64,000 nucleotides of DNA from Dendrolimus kikuchii (taxonomy: Eukaryota > Arthropoda > Insecta > Lepidoptera > Lasiocampidae), in assembly GCA_019925095.2 (NCBI GenBank), contig CM034412.1, forward strand, positions 14,980,001 through 15,044,000, read 5' to 3'. Position 1 is the first letter of the stretch; each line of letters opens with the position of its first letter. Positions 41,962-52,487 of this stretch are shown here, one piece after another. Made by a program: the position numbers and the translations under genes. The notes beneath the pieces are model-generated. The model searched no databases and was not told where the DNA came from. It was given only the letters and a program-made list of their open reading frames with translations.

Positions 41962-41962
41962 A
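41885..41962. repeat. (AT)n/(TG)n microsatellite
   Basis: AT dinucleotide run changing to TG at the right, next to a Helitron. Confidence 0.9.
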
Positions 41963-41964
41963 GT

Positions 41965-42210
41965 TTCTGCCCGTGACTTCGTCCGCGTGGAGTAGTAAAA
42001 AAAGTAAGATTAACCCCCCCTCCCCATTTTGAAAAATTCTTCATTGTTGCTCCGCTCCTATGGGTCTTAGCGTGATGATATACAGCCTATAGCCTTCCTA
42101 GATAAATGGGCTATCTGAGACTGAAAGAATTTTTCAAATCAGACCAGTAGTTCCTGAGATTAGCGCGTTCAAACAAAAAAACTCTTCAGCTTTATATATT
42201 AGTATAAGAT
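41965..42210 (-). mobile_element. Non-autonomous Helitron
   Basis: ctgcccgtgacttcgtccgc to tatattagtataaga, with the usual internal blocks. The CTAG end is degraded. Confidence 0.75.
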
Positions 42211-42361
42211 ATATGAGTTCTAAAAACTGGATTAAGCTCAGCAAAATGTCCATCTGTTAAACCAACGCTGATCTTCCACTTGAACCTAGAGCCTAGAGCG
42301 AAGACACTGCAAACTATACATTTATTAATAAATTATTGAGATGACAGTGTATAATGTTTCT

Positions 42362-43090
42362 ATCCGTGCAGGAACGGGAAAAGAATACAATTTCCAGCGG
42401 CCGGGCGGCCTGTCGTAAGAGGCGACAAAACAACCCACAGCCAGGTGGGTACTTGCCCGACTGGATGGCTACCACCCCTGGTCTAGAGTATACTGTCGAA
42501 ACAACCTTGAATTGTGTTCCGGCATCAATGGCCAGGTTACAGTCTCCCTTAAGAGAGCAGCAGCATATTTATAGCACCTTTGGTGTTTTTTTTATTTATT
42601 TTTTTATTATTATGTATATCTCTACGGACTCGAGTTCCGTACCCTTTTTTAATACTTAATTTCTATGAAAAATTTGAGACTCTGTACACGCCTATTGTTT
42701 GTTTTTGTTAGTGTATGTGACATTATATGTAGTAAGTTTTCTGTTTTGGTGTACCTTAAGAATAACTTATTATATTAATTTATTCTAATTTTAATACTAA
42801 ACTTATACTAATGTAGAGTGTATCTGTTACATGCTGGTGTTGTGAGGAAGTGCATGTGCAGTGTTGGCCTTATATCTATACTTATATATAGTCGTATCTA
42901 GTGCCATGTGTGTTGTTTTTTTTCTTTTCTGTGCCTGGGTTATTAATTTTTAGGCTCTTTGTGTGTCTTGGTTTGTTTGAGGAGTGTGCGTGTAATGCAC
43001 CTTTGTTGTTACAAATGTCTATAGGTGATTATAACCGCTTTCCATCAGGTGGGCAGTCTGCCTATCTGCTGAACTCTGCAATAAAAAAAT
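42362..43090 (+). mobile_element. Metulj-like SINE split by element J
   Basis: The long-form SINE runs 42362-42587 and resumes at 43011 to its A-tail. The duplicated gcacctttg(g/t)tgtt is at 42574-42587 and 42997-43010. Confidence 0.82.
42588..42996 (-). mobile_element. Element J inserted in SINE
   Basis: 409 bp with a T-rich left end (A-tail on the minus strand), ctctacggactcgagttccg, and right end gtgtgcgtgtaat. The 14-bp TSD with one mismatch indicates target-primed insertion. Confidence 0.78.
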
Positions 43091-43216
43091 AGTTACATTT
43101 TACAAATAATTATGACAAAGTTCATGTATGTACACCCCCCAAGAATATTAATCACGTATATAATAGATTTAAAAATATATTCTTCTGGTAGAGATATGAT
43201 GGTGTTTTCTTCTTTA

Positions 43217-43789
43217 CTAGTGGCCCGCCCCGGCTTCGCATGGGTATCTAAAAAGAACTTTTTACTTTTTATTAAAGCCTATATCAACCGGGCATAGTGT
43301 AGCTTGTCAACAGTAATACCGCTTCGGGGGGCCTTTAGCTATCAAGGGAGCAAATGATTCATCACCCCCGCTGACGAAGTGGATGTGTTCTGATTCCCGG
43401 GGCACATTCAGGCACTTTTTGCGCTAGATCGAACTGGGCGTAACTACGTTCTAAGTCTCAGCCTTTCCTACATAAAATGCGCGGGGCACATGGGAGGAGG
43501 GTGGTTTTAGTGGGTAGTGGTTGTTGCTCGTGCAACTTCTCGGAGTCTCCACACAAGCCGGTTGATTACTGTTTGGATTGCCCATTAAATTAAGGGAAAA
43601 GCCTCCATGATCAACTATGGTCTAATCCCTTGCAAAGGACCCGGTATTGTGCGTAAATAGCATTTCCCCCGCCTCAAAAAAAAAGGCTTGTCAACAGTGA
43701 AAGAATTTTTCAAATCGGTTCAATAGTTTCGGAGCCTATTCAATGCAAACAAGCAATCAAATCTTTCCTCTTTATAATATTAGTATAGA
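43217..43789 (-). mobile_element. Helitron with exact ends, split by LINE-G
   Basis: On the minus strand: host A, TC-TATACTAATATTATAAAG at the 5' end and CTAG (43217-43220) at the 3' end, then host T. This is the exact Helitron insertion signature. The body is interrupted by 43315-43685. Confidence 0.82.
43315..43685 (+). mobile_element. LINE-G 3' end inserted in Helitron
   Basis: 371 bp with gggcgtaactacgttctaag, ggttttagtgggtagtggtt, ggtctaatcccttgcaaagg and a poly-A tail, flanked by the exact 13-bp TSD gcttgtcaacagt at 43302-43314 and 43686-43698. Confidence 0.87.
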
Positions 43790-43799
43790 TAACATCGAA

Positions 43800-44184
43800 A
43801 AACAAGCAAGCTAGATGTAGGTAATTTTTGACGGGTTCTCATTTTAACCCTTAAGACAATTGTCGATATACCAAAAAGCCGCAAGACTAACACTATCACT
43901 ATCTCGTAATATACCAAGAAAATATACCCGTTTCATACAAATCATACAACTCCTATATAAACAGAGTGAGACAACAACACAATTGACGATCACGTGCACA
44001 AACGCGATCTGCACTCTCATCGCGGACACATATGTGCTAATAGTGAGCTAAAGGCAAAACAGATGATGATGTTGAACCGTCTGCCAATTTGCTTATTTGA
44101 GAATATTAAAAAAAAAAACATATTAACTATCTCTGTACGCTAGTTTGTAAACTTTAGTTTGTAAGATCACAGCTGTTAACCTCC
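43800..44184. other. Unassigned sequence ending in a LINE-like tail
   Basis: 44130-44184 (gtaagatcacagctgttaac) leads straight into the AAATA repeat and may be a LINE 3' UTR. The rest is unassigned. Confidence 0.4.
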
Positions 44185-44231
44185 CAAATAAAATAAAATA
44201 AAATAAAATAAAATAAAATAAAATAAAATAA
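44185..44231 (+). repeat. (AAATA)n pentanucleotide repeat
   Basis: Nine or so units; probably the tail of a LINE. Confidence 0.88.
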
Positions 44232-44234
44232 GAC

Positions 44235-44590
44235 GCCAAAGATTAATCATGCAGAGAATGCGTCAAGGTGTAACGCATACGCCCTAATGGTGTTTACTCC
44301 GATAGAAGGAAAGCTCGTTTCGGGTAATGGCCTGTGAAAATTACAGTAATCAAGAGCCCGCGATAATGACAGAGCGACTTTTCCCTGAATTGAGTAGCGG
44401 CGTGAATGGCCTGCTTTATGTGTACAGACGGACATTTAAAGGTTATGTTCATTGTTTCAAACACAGTTACCTATAGGACTTTGTTCAGGTCACAGTGGGA
44501 TGCTCAACAGGCCTAAGTAGCACTTCACACCGGCCGGACTGGTTGTACTATACTCGTATTGTATTACCAAAAAGTACAAGTGTAGGCAAG
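44235..44590. other. No recognisable feature
   Basis: Nothing supported. Confidence 0.45.
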
Positions 44591-44692
44591 GCTTAGAACC
44601 GGTTTAAAATAAACCAGTTTTAATCTGTTATAACCGGTTTTAGTCAAATATTTCGTTCGTAGTGTAAACCTTAAAGAGAGTAATAATACTAA

Positions 44693-45055
44693 TCGGCAGA
44701 CAAACAAACATTCATATACAATGGAAAACTTTGAGTTCGATCCCAGACACCCAGACTATGCTAAATACATACATACATAGCTTCTCGCCAGTTCCCTTGC
44801 GGGGTAGGCACGAACAACAGAGCGCCATTCAGGCTTGTTCTTACACACCTCACTCGTTTCTTTGACATTCATAGCTCTTGTCATGCATGCTCTTCTGTTC
44901 TTAAGGCTCCTGACATCACCTTATCACTATGGTAAATAACGGAGAAAATTGGTTTAAAAGTTAAGCGTGCCAGGAATCGAACCCGGAGCTTCTGCGTTGC
45001 AATGAGGTAAGCCATCAACGGCTTAGCCTGCTCAACCACATAGGCCGTCGAGAAA
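44693..45055 (-). mobile_element. tRNA-derived SINE split by LINE-B
   Basis: Plus strand reads aatcggcagacaaacaaaca, ccagacacccagactatg, then after the LINE-B cgttgcaatgaggtaagcc and aggccgtcg. A B-box-like ggaatcgaacccgg is visible inverted near 44975. Confidence 0.78.
44768..44925 (-). mobile_element. LINE-B 3' end nested in tRNA-SINE
   Basis: Short copy with (CATA)n at left, flanked by a 13-bp TSD with one mismatch, actatg(c/g)taaata at 44755-44767 and 44926-44938. Confidence 0.88.
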
Positions 45056-45064
45056 GTATTATAT

Positions 45065-45530
45065 TGTTACGAGTTACAGGACTCGAATTAAAATTCCGTT
45101 AGAATTACTATAGAATTTATTAGAACTATACAAACACGTATAACACAGGTACAAATATAACTGAACACAATCAGTTCAAACGTAATGCTCGATTCAATAA
45201 CACGCGCAAAGTCCGTCACTGTGTAGATTATCGAATGTACACACGTCTTGTCTCGCTAGTGGTTATCGCTTGACTGCCGATCTTTCCATTGGGCTATTGC
45301 TTTATACAGCACCGATACAATACGGCTGCTCACCCGCGTAGATGGAATTTCTTAGAATCAGTTTGACACCTGTCTAATGACTGCCATAAAATATTACAAT
45401 ACACAACAGGCTGTTTTTATAATTACAAATTTTAAACACAAAGTATACAAAAGAAGTCCAAATGCGGAAAGGTAATAAAGTGTGTGTTTTATGGTTTGCA
45501 GGTGTGCGTCCACTTTTGTCGGCGTGTAAT
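45065..45530. repeat. Solo LTR-like repeat (Gypsy-like ends)
   Basis: Starts tgttacgagttacaggactc and is collinear with 55366-55822, which ends gtaaca. Orientation of transcription not determined. No internal region nearby. Confidence 0.6.
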
Positions 45531-45730
45531 AATATAAAGCTGAATTAACCGCTTTATTCCACGAGAAGAGGACGTGTCACTCTATTTCAATGTGTTCATA
45601 TGCAATAAAAACATGCTGTACCGTCTGGCACCATATCCCATCTCTTCTATCCTTTTCCTCTTTTGTCTGATTCCTCTTATCCCACTACCCTCTTTATCCC
45701 ATTCTAAAAGCATTGCGTTGGCTTCGCCCC

Positions 45731-45815
45731 TGGTGTTGCAAACTTCTATAGGGAACGGTAACCATTTTCCATTAGATAGGCTGTGTACCCGTCTGCCAGC
45801 TTCGTGATAAATAAG
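45731..45815 (+). mobile_element. Metulj-like SINE fragment, diverged
   Basis: ggtgttgcaaacttctatag, ggtaaccattttccattag, cccgtctgccagc. Only the 3' third remains. Confidence 0.6.
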
Positions 45816-45851
45816 AAATTGTCAGGTAACGTACGTATTTGTATATGCACT

Positions 45852-46679
45852 TGGTGCGTACAAAGAGGACCACCATGACCCCCTTGCCGGAGGACATCTT
45901 TTCCCTACCCCGCATACCGCAGACGCCCATAGCTCACGCAGTTAGTGGCTAGACGTCGGACGGAACATACATACATACATAGCTTCACGCCAGTTCCCTT
46001 GCGGGGTAGGCACGAACAACAGAGCGCCATTCAGGCTTGTTCTTACAAACCTCACTCGCTTCTTTGAGATTCATAACTCTTGTCATGCGCGCTCGTCTGT
46101 TCTTAAGGTTCCTGACATCACCTGCTAGTACACGATCAATTTGATCATGGAAGGTGTGTCGTGGCCTTCCATGATTTCTGCATCCATCCACTTTTGCATT
46201 GTATATCTGTTTAGTCATTCTTTCATCATACATTCTTTCCACATGCCCGAACCACCGGAGCATTCCTTTCCTTACCTTCACCCCGACACTGTCTTTCAGA
46301 CCAACTTCTCTTTCTCTTCTTACTTCGGTATTACGAACGCAGTCCGCGAACGTCACTCTGCAGATTTTGCGCAGTGCTCGTATCTCGACCGCGTTTACTC
46401 TACTTTCATGCTCTCTTTTCCATACCCAACTCTCGCTTCCATACGTGACTGTAGGTACCAGCACCGCGTTGGACGGACCGGACGGAACATGCCACACAAA
46501 AAGCAGCCTTAGAGGCTGGAACTACCAATTGACTACTCTATTTCACCATTCGACTACTACACTCGCTACTATTCAAATTTGTTGTATCGTAATAATAAGA
46601 ACAGAGAGAGATAGAGTAAGAAGAAATACAGTCCATATCGAGTTTTACGAAGTATTTATGGAAGAAGCAACTGCCACCA
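45852..46679 (+). repeat. Solo BEL LTR split by LINE-B
   Basis: The first part, tggtgcgtacaaagagg to cggacggaacat, and the second part, atgccacac to gaagcaactgccacca, together make about 0.31 kb, close to the LTR length of the 390-6519 element. Confidence 0.78.
45969..46478 (-). mobile_element. LINE-B 3' end nested in BEL LTR
   Basis: Longest coding copy: VLVPTVTYGSESWVWKRE, VEIRALRKICRVTFADCV, WFGHVERMYDERM, AYPARELA-stop, with (CATA)n at left. Flanked by the 12-bp exact TSD cggacggaacat at 45957-45968 and 46479-46490. It shows the block just after the RT domain. Confidence 0.92.
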
Positions 46680-46684
46680 ACAAC

Positions 46685-47090
46685 ACTAACACAATTAATA
46701 ACACAGACATACTAACTACTACTACTAGAGCAGGAATATAAGACGTGTTATGGCGAAAAATCAGAAGCTGAAGTTATGGCTTCTTTATCATAAGAACAAC
46801 TTGTTCCCAACCTGGTATTATTTTCGTTCAATACATTTATAGTGGTGTATGGATAGTCCATTCTATTCTCGTCACGTGAAGGCCTTTTGACCGTGGGCGC
46901 CCGTATTGTGGACAGGGGCCAAGAGCCTCTTCAATGTCCCAGCCAGATATCTTAAAAGCATGGAGTCGATTTTTTATTGCAATAAATTACCATTATTTTA
47001 TCCATACTAAAATTATGATTTTATTTACTGGTTAAAATGTAAATTATATATAATTAATAGAATAAATTTGTGGAGGAATCGGTTTGAATT
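46685..47090. other. No recognisable feature
   Basis: Nothing supported. Confidence 0.45.
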
Positions 47091-47094
47091 AAGG

Positions 47095-47250
47095 CATGGA
47101 ACCGGTTTTAAATTATCAGATTTTAATCGGTTATAACCGGTTTAAGTCAAATATCTCATTCCGAGTGTAAATCATAAAGAGTATATAAATCTGAATCAAC
47201 CGGTTTATTCCGGGAGAAAAGGAAGTATCGTTCTATTTCTTTTAACATGT
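47095..47250 (+). repeat. Repeat K, undisturbed copy
   Basis: ggaaccggttttaaattatc, ggttataaccggtttaagtc, aatcaaccggtttattccgg. Partner of 44595-45600. Class unknown. Confidence 0.55.
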
Positions 47251-47251
47251 G

Positions 47252-47540
47252 TGTTGTGGACAGAGAGCACCCACCTGACCCGCCCGCCGGAGTAGACCTC
47301 TTCACGCCCTGCATAACACCAACGCTCATAGCTCGTACAGTTAGCAGCTAAGTGTCGGACGGAACGTGGTACATAGGAGCGGCCTTGGAGGCCGTGCTCA
47401 CTTCCTCATTCGCTTTACTTTGCTCACATACATATAGCACAAACACTCTCTGTATTTCTTCTATGTATAGTTTAATTATAAATAACGCCAATAATATAAT
47501 ATAGTCCACATCGAGTTTTATTTGAAAGAAGCAACTGCCA
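47252..47540 (+). repeat. Solo BEL LTR
   Basis: tgttgtggacagagagcacc, cctgacccgcccgccgg, ending gaagcaactgcca. No clear TSD. Confidence 0.78.
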
Positions 47541-47544
47541 TTAA

Positions 47545-48095
47545 TAACGTGCGACCGAAAATTAGTTATACCATAGGGCTGTGTTTTGAAGGTATGCTGT
47601 AAAAACCGTTCAAAACCAGTTTATTCAACAAAACCTATTTAACGAACTTTTGTTACAAAAAAATTTAAAATATAATTATTCATATATATATATTGTAACG
47701 GTAGAAATTCTAGATAAGTTTGAACTCGTATAAATTCTAAGGATAATTATTTATTCGTGAAATAAATTTGTTTTGGTTCTACTTTTTTCTGGCTTCGTTT
47801 GCAGCCTCAGGTAATCAGATATTATTCAAAAAAGTTCTTCATGTTCGAATTGTATTTTTGAGAACGATTTTCCTTCTTTCCTTTACGAAAATTTCATCTC
47901 CGTCCGTCTGTGTTTGTCTGTTGTTACGTCACGTACATGGAATAATTTATTGCTATATAGTCGGCAAGGTTCAAACTGAGTAGTCCATGTACGTGCCAAA
48001 ATCTGCTAATAAAGAAAACAGAAAACTTTCGTAGATGCATCTACGAACATGTTTAGGTTTTACATATTTTCACGTAACACTTAAAATTCTGTAGT
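47545..48095. other. No recognisable feature
   Basis: AT-rich sequence; nothing supported. Confidence 0.45.
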
Positions 48096-48098
48096 CTT

Positions 48099-48657
48099 AT
48101 AGATAGAGATCTCAGTCACCCCAGACTTACGTGATTTTAGGAAAGATGAAATTTTTAGGATCGGTAGTTTAACATAAACTTAGAAAGGAATGTATACTCG
48201 CTATGCTGAAAGCGGGGTCGGTTTTCAAGTAGCAGCTATCAAAGGTGGAAAATAACCATGGGAAGATGTTTGGTCCGTCAGATTTGTCTGGCTCATTGGA
48301 AAATATTTTAAAATATTATACTTGATAATATATATATAAAATTCAGCCTTCCTAAAATGACGTAAGTTCCCTTTTTTTAAGTGTCTGTCGAAAGTTATGG
48401 CCCACAGGAAATGTCTGGCAACTGTATATCTTCGTTTATAACAATATCATATATGACATATATAAAAACTAGCCTTGCTACTTTGACGTAAGTTAGCATG
48501 GTTATTTTCCACCTGTGATAGCTGCTACCTGACAAACGGCCCCGCTTTCAGCTTAGCGAGTATCCATTCCTTTCTAAGTTTATATTATACTATCGATACT
48601 GAAAATTTCATCTTTCCTAAAATCACGTAAGTCTGGGGTGACTGGGATCTCAATCTA
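48099..48657. mobile_element. Foldback MITE with ~160-bp arms
   Basis: 48099-48262 and 48490-48657 are inverted repeats (agatctcagtcacccc ... gtggaaaataaccatg and complement). The centre has two further partial copies of the acgtaagtt motif in inverse. Non-coding. Superfamily unknown. Confidence 0.8.
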
Positions 48658-48822
48658 TTAAGTTTAATATTAAATTATATAAGCAATAATTACAACTACA
48701 GTACAGATAAATTAGCTTCCAGACGTTTTTGCGTTTGCAGTAGTGTACTGTCAGCACATAACTGAATGAACGAATACTTTTTATATATTTTAATAGACAC
48801 GTACTTACTAATAATATTAAAT

Positions 48823-49370
48823 ACATACATACATACATAACTTCACGCCAGTTCCCTTGCGGGGTAGGCACGAACAACAGAGTGCCACTTAGGCTTATTC
48901 TTACACACCTCACTTGCCTCTTTGACATTCATAACTCTTCTCATGCAAGCTCGTCTGTTCTTAAGGCTCCTGACATCACCTTCTGCTAGTACACGATCAA
49001 TTTGATCATGGAAGGTGTGTCGTGGCCTTCCACGACTTCTGCATCCATCCACTTTTGCATTGTATATCTGTTTAGTCATTCTTTCATCATGCATTCTTTC
49101 GACATGCCCGAACCACCGGAGCATTCCTTTCCTTACCTTCACCCCGACACTCTCTTTCAGACTAACTCTCTTTCTTACTTCGGTGCAGTGCTCGCATCTC
49201 GACCGCGTTTACTCTACTTTCATGCTCTCTCTTCCATACCCAACTTTCGCTTCCATACGTGAGCGTAGGTACCAGCACCGCGTTGTGTACGGCGAGCTGG
49301 GCCTTCTGGCTGAGGTTCTTAGCGCCTAGAAGTTTACCTAACGCTCCATTCAAACTATTCCCCAAATTCA
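48823..49370 (-). mobile_element. LINE-B 3' end, long copy
   Basis: Flanked by the exact 13-bp TSD aataatattaaat (48810-48822 and 49371-49383). Contains LGKLLGAKNLSQKAQLAV and VLVPTLTYGSESW upstream of GHVERM. A deletion of about 50 bp near 49182 breaks the frame relative to the 46-kb copy. Confidence 0.93.
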
Positions 49371-49554
49371 AATAATATTAAATGATATTAAAATAATGAA
49401 TATTAATATTAAACATAGCTTTTTATACTAAATATCAAGTTTAGAAGTCCTGTAAATATACAAACGCAAAAACGCTTCGAAGCTAATTTACCTGTACAAC
49501 ACTCGTTGTCTTATTTTGTACACTCTTCTCGGACGATTGTGCGACCTCATGGCG

Positions 49555-49935
49555 CGTCACCCTTTTTTTTGTCAGGGGAAATCCAATTGAGGACCATAGT
49601 CCGCGACAAGGGGAGAACCTTGGAGGGATAGTTCGCGACTCGTGTGTGGGATTCACCAGGTCGGGTGTGGCACTAGCATGCTCAGTCAGAACTGGTGCCA
49701 TGCTATTAGCACTCTCCAGTTAGGGATACCCACTAAAACCCCTGGGTGTTCCGTCCTAAGCCAGGGCTACGGGTAGATGACCTAGCCTCTCCGCTAGCTC
49801 TGGCAGGCGTGGGCCACTTCCACTGGGCATCTTCCATGTCTACTCAAGCGTGGGGTGGTTTGTAACTCGCTCCACGGGAAGGGAGGTGGGCGCGCGCGGA
49901 ACACACCACAGCCCCATCTCGACGGCATAGGTGAG
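49555..49935 (-). mobile_element. LINE-F 3' end, inverted
   Basis: T-run and gtcaggggaaatccaattga at left (tail), tacccactaaaacccctggg, cgcgcgcggaacacacca. Reverse complement of the 56655-57269 family. Confidence 0.68.
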
Positions 49936-49939
49936 AAAA

Positions 49940-50450
49940 TAAAATTGAACGTCGGAATAACCAAAATCAAATAAATTACCGCGCTTAAAACCGTTAATAG
50001 GTTCGCGTTTGACTACTGTCTCACCTGATGTTGAGGGATGACGCAGTCTAGGATGAAGCTTACCTAGAAGACACCTATTCACTCGTGCCGTGAAGACTTC
50101 AAGATTGTATTTGTCAGGAAAAACAGACTACGGCAAATTATTCCACTCTTCGGCAGTGTGCACCAGAAAAGGTGAAGCGAAACCCTTGGTTCTGACTGGT
50201 GGTGTTTCCATCATGTAACGTTGGCGCAAACCGGTGCGTCTGGTTGTCCGATGATAAAATTGGGATGGTGGAATCAGCTCGTGCAATTCTAATGAACACT
50301 CCCCGAAATTTATCCGACAGAAGAAAGTTAGCCCCGCAACCTTGCGTCTATGCTCTAGACTCTGAAGTCGAGCACAAAGAAATAACTATAACTGGCCACG
50401 TTGTCTCGCTGAATGGCAACGCTAATGCGTTGCCCGAGGTATAGACCAGT
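49940..50450 (-). mobile_element. LINE-E C-terminus, decayed
   Basis: Minus strand reads [20 protein letters not shown], an in-frame stop, [19 protein letters not shown] and [15 protein letters not shown]. Same signature as 41055-41300. The stop shows it is inactive. Confidence 0.7.
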
Positions 50451-50496
50451 CTTTGGGCCACGCGAGACATCCACCAGACTCTTGACTATCTCTCGA

Positions 50497-50815
50497 TTTT
50501 TTTTAATTTTTATTGCAGGAGCTCAGCAGACAGGCAGACGGCCCACTTGATGGAAAGCGATTACCATGGCCTATGGACATTTGCAACACCAAAGGTGCTA
50601 CAAATGCGCTGCTGCTCTCTTAAGGGAGACTGAAACTTGGTCACTGATGTCGGAAAACAACTCAAGGTTGTTATGGCGACATACTTTAGACCAGGGGTGG
50701 TAGCCATGCAGTCGAGCAAATGCCCTACCACCGGGCTGTGGGTGGTTTTGTCGGCTCTTACGACAGGCCGCCCGGCCGCAGGAAATTGTATTCTTTCTCC
50801 GTTCTTGCAGCGATA
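50497..50815 (-). mobile_element. Metulj-like SINE, long form
   Basis: Complete; the 5' end reads gttcttgcagcgat. tctcgat occurs near both borders but not flush. Confidence 0.85.
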
Positions 50816-50819
50816 AAAA

Positions 50820-51220
50820 TGTCTCGATAAAGCGTGTATCTTAGATCATTACAGACCGAATTATGAAAATACATTTTTCATGTCAGGCATAACCGAACGA
50901 TCCGTCTCCACACCAGGCTTTCAGCACAATGAATGAAAATGAGGTTTTAATGGCGGCCTGAAAGAGCTCCATCTCGGGTTGCCCCGCCCGACATTCACCG
51001 CAATATTATAATTAACACTGAATAATGGATTTTATCAAAAAGCTACTCAGAATTAGGGCCATTTCTGTACCTATACTTTTATGTATTTTTTGAAAATTAA
51101 TGCTTTTTAACCGAACGTAAAATAATCTATTTCTGGCTTTGCCTAGTTGATCCTAGAAGCGACTAAGGCAGACTCGGTCAGGCATCGATTCGTACTGCAC
51201 TTGTTAAATTGTTGTACCAC
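50820..51220. other. No recognisable feature
   Basis: Nothing supported. Confidence 0.45.
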
Positions 51221-51222
51221 TT

Positions 51223-51461
51223 GCCAGGTGGTAGGGCATTTGCCCGACTGGATGGCTACCACCCTTGGTCTAAAGTATGTCGCCATAACAACCTTGAGTT
51301 GTATTCCGGCATTAGTGACCAGGTTCCAGTCTCCCTTAAGAGAGCAGCAGCGCATTTGTAGCAACTTTAGTGTTGCAAATATCCATAGGCGATGGTAACC
51401 GCTTTCCATCAAGTGGGCCGTCTGCCTGTCTGCTGATCTCCTGCAATAAAAAAAAAAAAAG
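51223..51461 (+). mobile_element. Metulj-like SINE, short form
   Basis: Starts ccaggtggtagggc and ends ctgcaat plus 13 A. The clearest short-form copy, with a clean 5' boundary and an intact tail. Confidence 0.88.
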
Positions 51462-51484
51462 TTTAATGACTGTATAAATATATA

Positions 51485-51822
51485 TAAACTTGAGCGGCTT
51501 CAAAACCTTTGCATTCGTTTCATATTTGGGCTACGCAAATATGATCATATATCTGAATTTCGCATTAAGCTCAAGTGGCTTCCCATCCGCCTTCGCCGGA
51601 ATGCGCATATCCTGTCTCTTCTTCACAACATTTTGTTTAATCCCAAGTCCCCTGATTATCTCAAGGAACGCTTTCAGTTCCTTAATTACAGTGATTCGAG
51701 ATTCTTTAGGTTGTCAGAGAATTTGAAACTGAAAACGCCTGTCAACAGAACCAGTTTTTACAACAAGTCTTTTATTGTCCAGGCCATTCAACTCTGGAAT
51801 GCACTACCACTAAACATCAAGC
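51485..51822 (+). mobile_element. CR1/jockey-like LINE C-terminus
   Basis: Plus frame LERLQNLCIRFIFGLRKYD, FRIKLKWLPIRLRRNAHIL, FNPKSPDYLKERFQFL, IQLWNALPLNIK. Strong signature of the end of CR1/jockey RT proteins. Frame open. It ends abruptly in another element's 3' UTR. Confidence 0.8.
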
Positions 51823-51935
51823 ACTTCTGGGCACCTTACCTATAGAAGACGGTGATTTGGGCTCAGTATTCTACTTATAGTCTTCAGGGACTATGAGTAG
51901 AATACAATACAAATAAGTTAAGTTTTCTTGCATTG
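51823..51935 (+). mobile_element. LINE-C 3' UTR joined to another LINE
   Basis: cttctgggcaccttacctat, gaagacggtgatttgg and gtagaatacaatacaaataa match 33222-33310. The junction with the CR1-like frame is at about 51823. Confidence 0.65.
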
Positions 51936-51969
51936 TATTCGATTATATGTAATTTTATTTTGTTAATGT

Positions 51970-52245
51970 CATGCTCACCGCCTCCGCTGGCTCGGTCACG
52001 TAGAACGGATGGGAGAGGATCGCAGCGTGAGGAAAGCATATTTGGGACGGCCGGTAGGTCGGCGTCCGGTCGGCCGTCCTAAATATCGCTGGAAGGACAG
52101 AGTAGAGGCAGACCTGTCGGAGCTAGGAGCCAGTAATTGGCAAGAAACCGCACAGGACCGAGAAAAGTGGCATGCTCTCGTTTCGGAGGCCAAGACCCAC
52201 TTTGGGTCGCTGAGCCAACGGAGTAAGTAAGTAAGTATTGTACAA
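51970..52245 (+). mobile_element. LINE-I 3' end, (TAAG)n tail
   Basis: RLRWLGHVERMGEDRSVRK, GRPVGRRPVGRPKYRWKD, DREKWHALVSEAKTHFG-SLSQ, a stop, and then (GTAA)n. Intact C-terminal tail of an RTE-like LINE. Confidence 0.8.
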
Positions 52246-52294
52246 GTGCGGGTTTAGCAACTACCGACTTTTGTTGTCCTTCTATACTCCATCC

Positions 52295-52420
52295 AAAGGT
52301 TGTCTGGAAGAAATCGCCATGGACGATAAGACCGCCGATTGTATTTGTATATTAATGTTCTTGATTTTATGTTACATTTTTGTACAATAAAGTATATTCT
52401 ATTCTATTCTAAATCAGTTA
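52295..52420 (+). mobile_element. LINE-H 3' end
   Basis: gttgtctggaagaaatcgcc, gataagaccgccg, acaataaagtatattctatt with an (ATTCT)n tail. Confidence 0.7.
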
Positions 52421-52487
52421 CTCCTAAGTAAGACAAAAATTCGTTAGTCAAAGGCAGAAAAACTTCATTGATTTGGACTTTGACTAA

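Larger units (their letters stand above)
44595..45600 (+). mobile_element. Repeat K copy, split by two elements
   Basis: aaccggttttagtcaaatat to accttaaagagag, then after the insertions ataaagctgaattaaccgct and ctttattcc. It is collinear with the undisturbed copy at 47095-47250. taataata at the two junctions (44682-44690, 45526-45533) may be the duplicated target. Confidence 0.55.

Noticed and set aside
46199..46741. 180-codon ORF on the plus strand
   Set aside because: Antisense reading of LINE-B joined to BEL LTR sequence.
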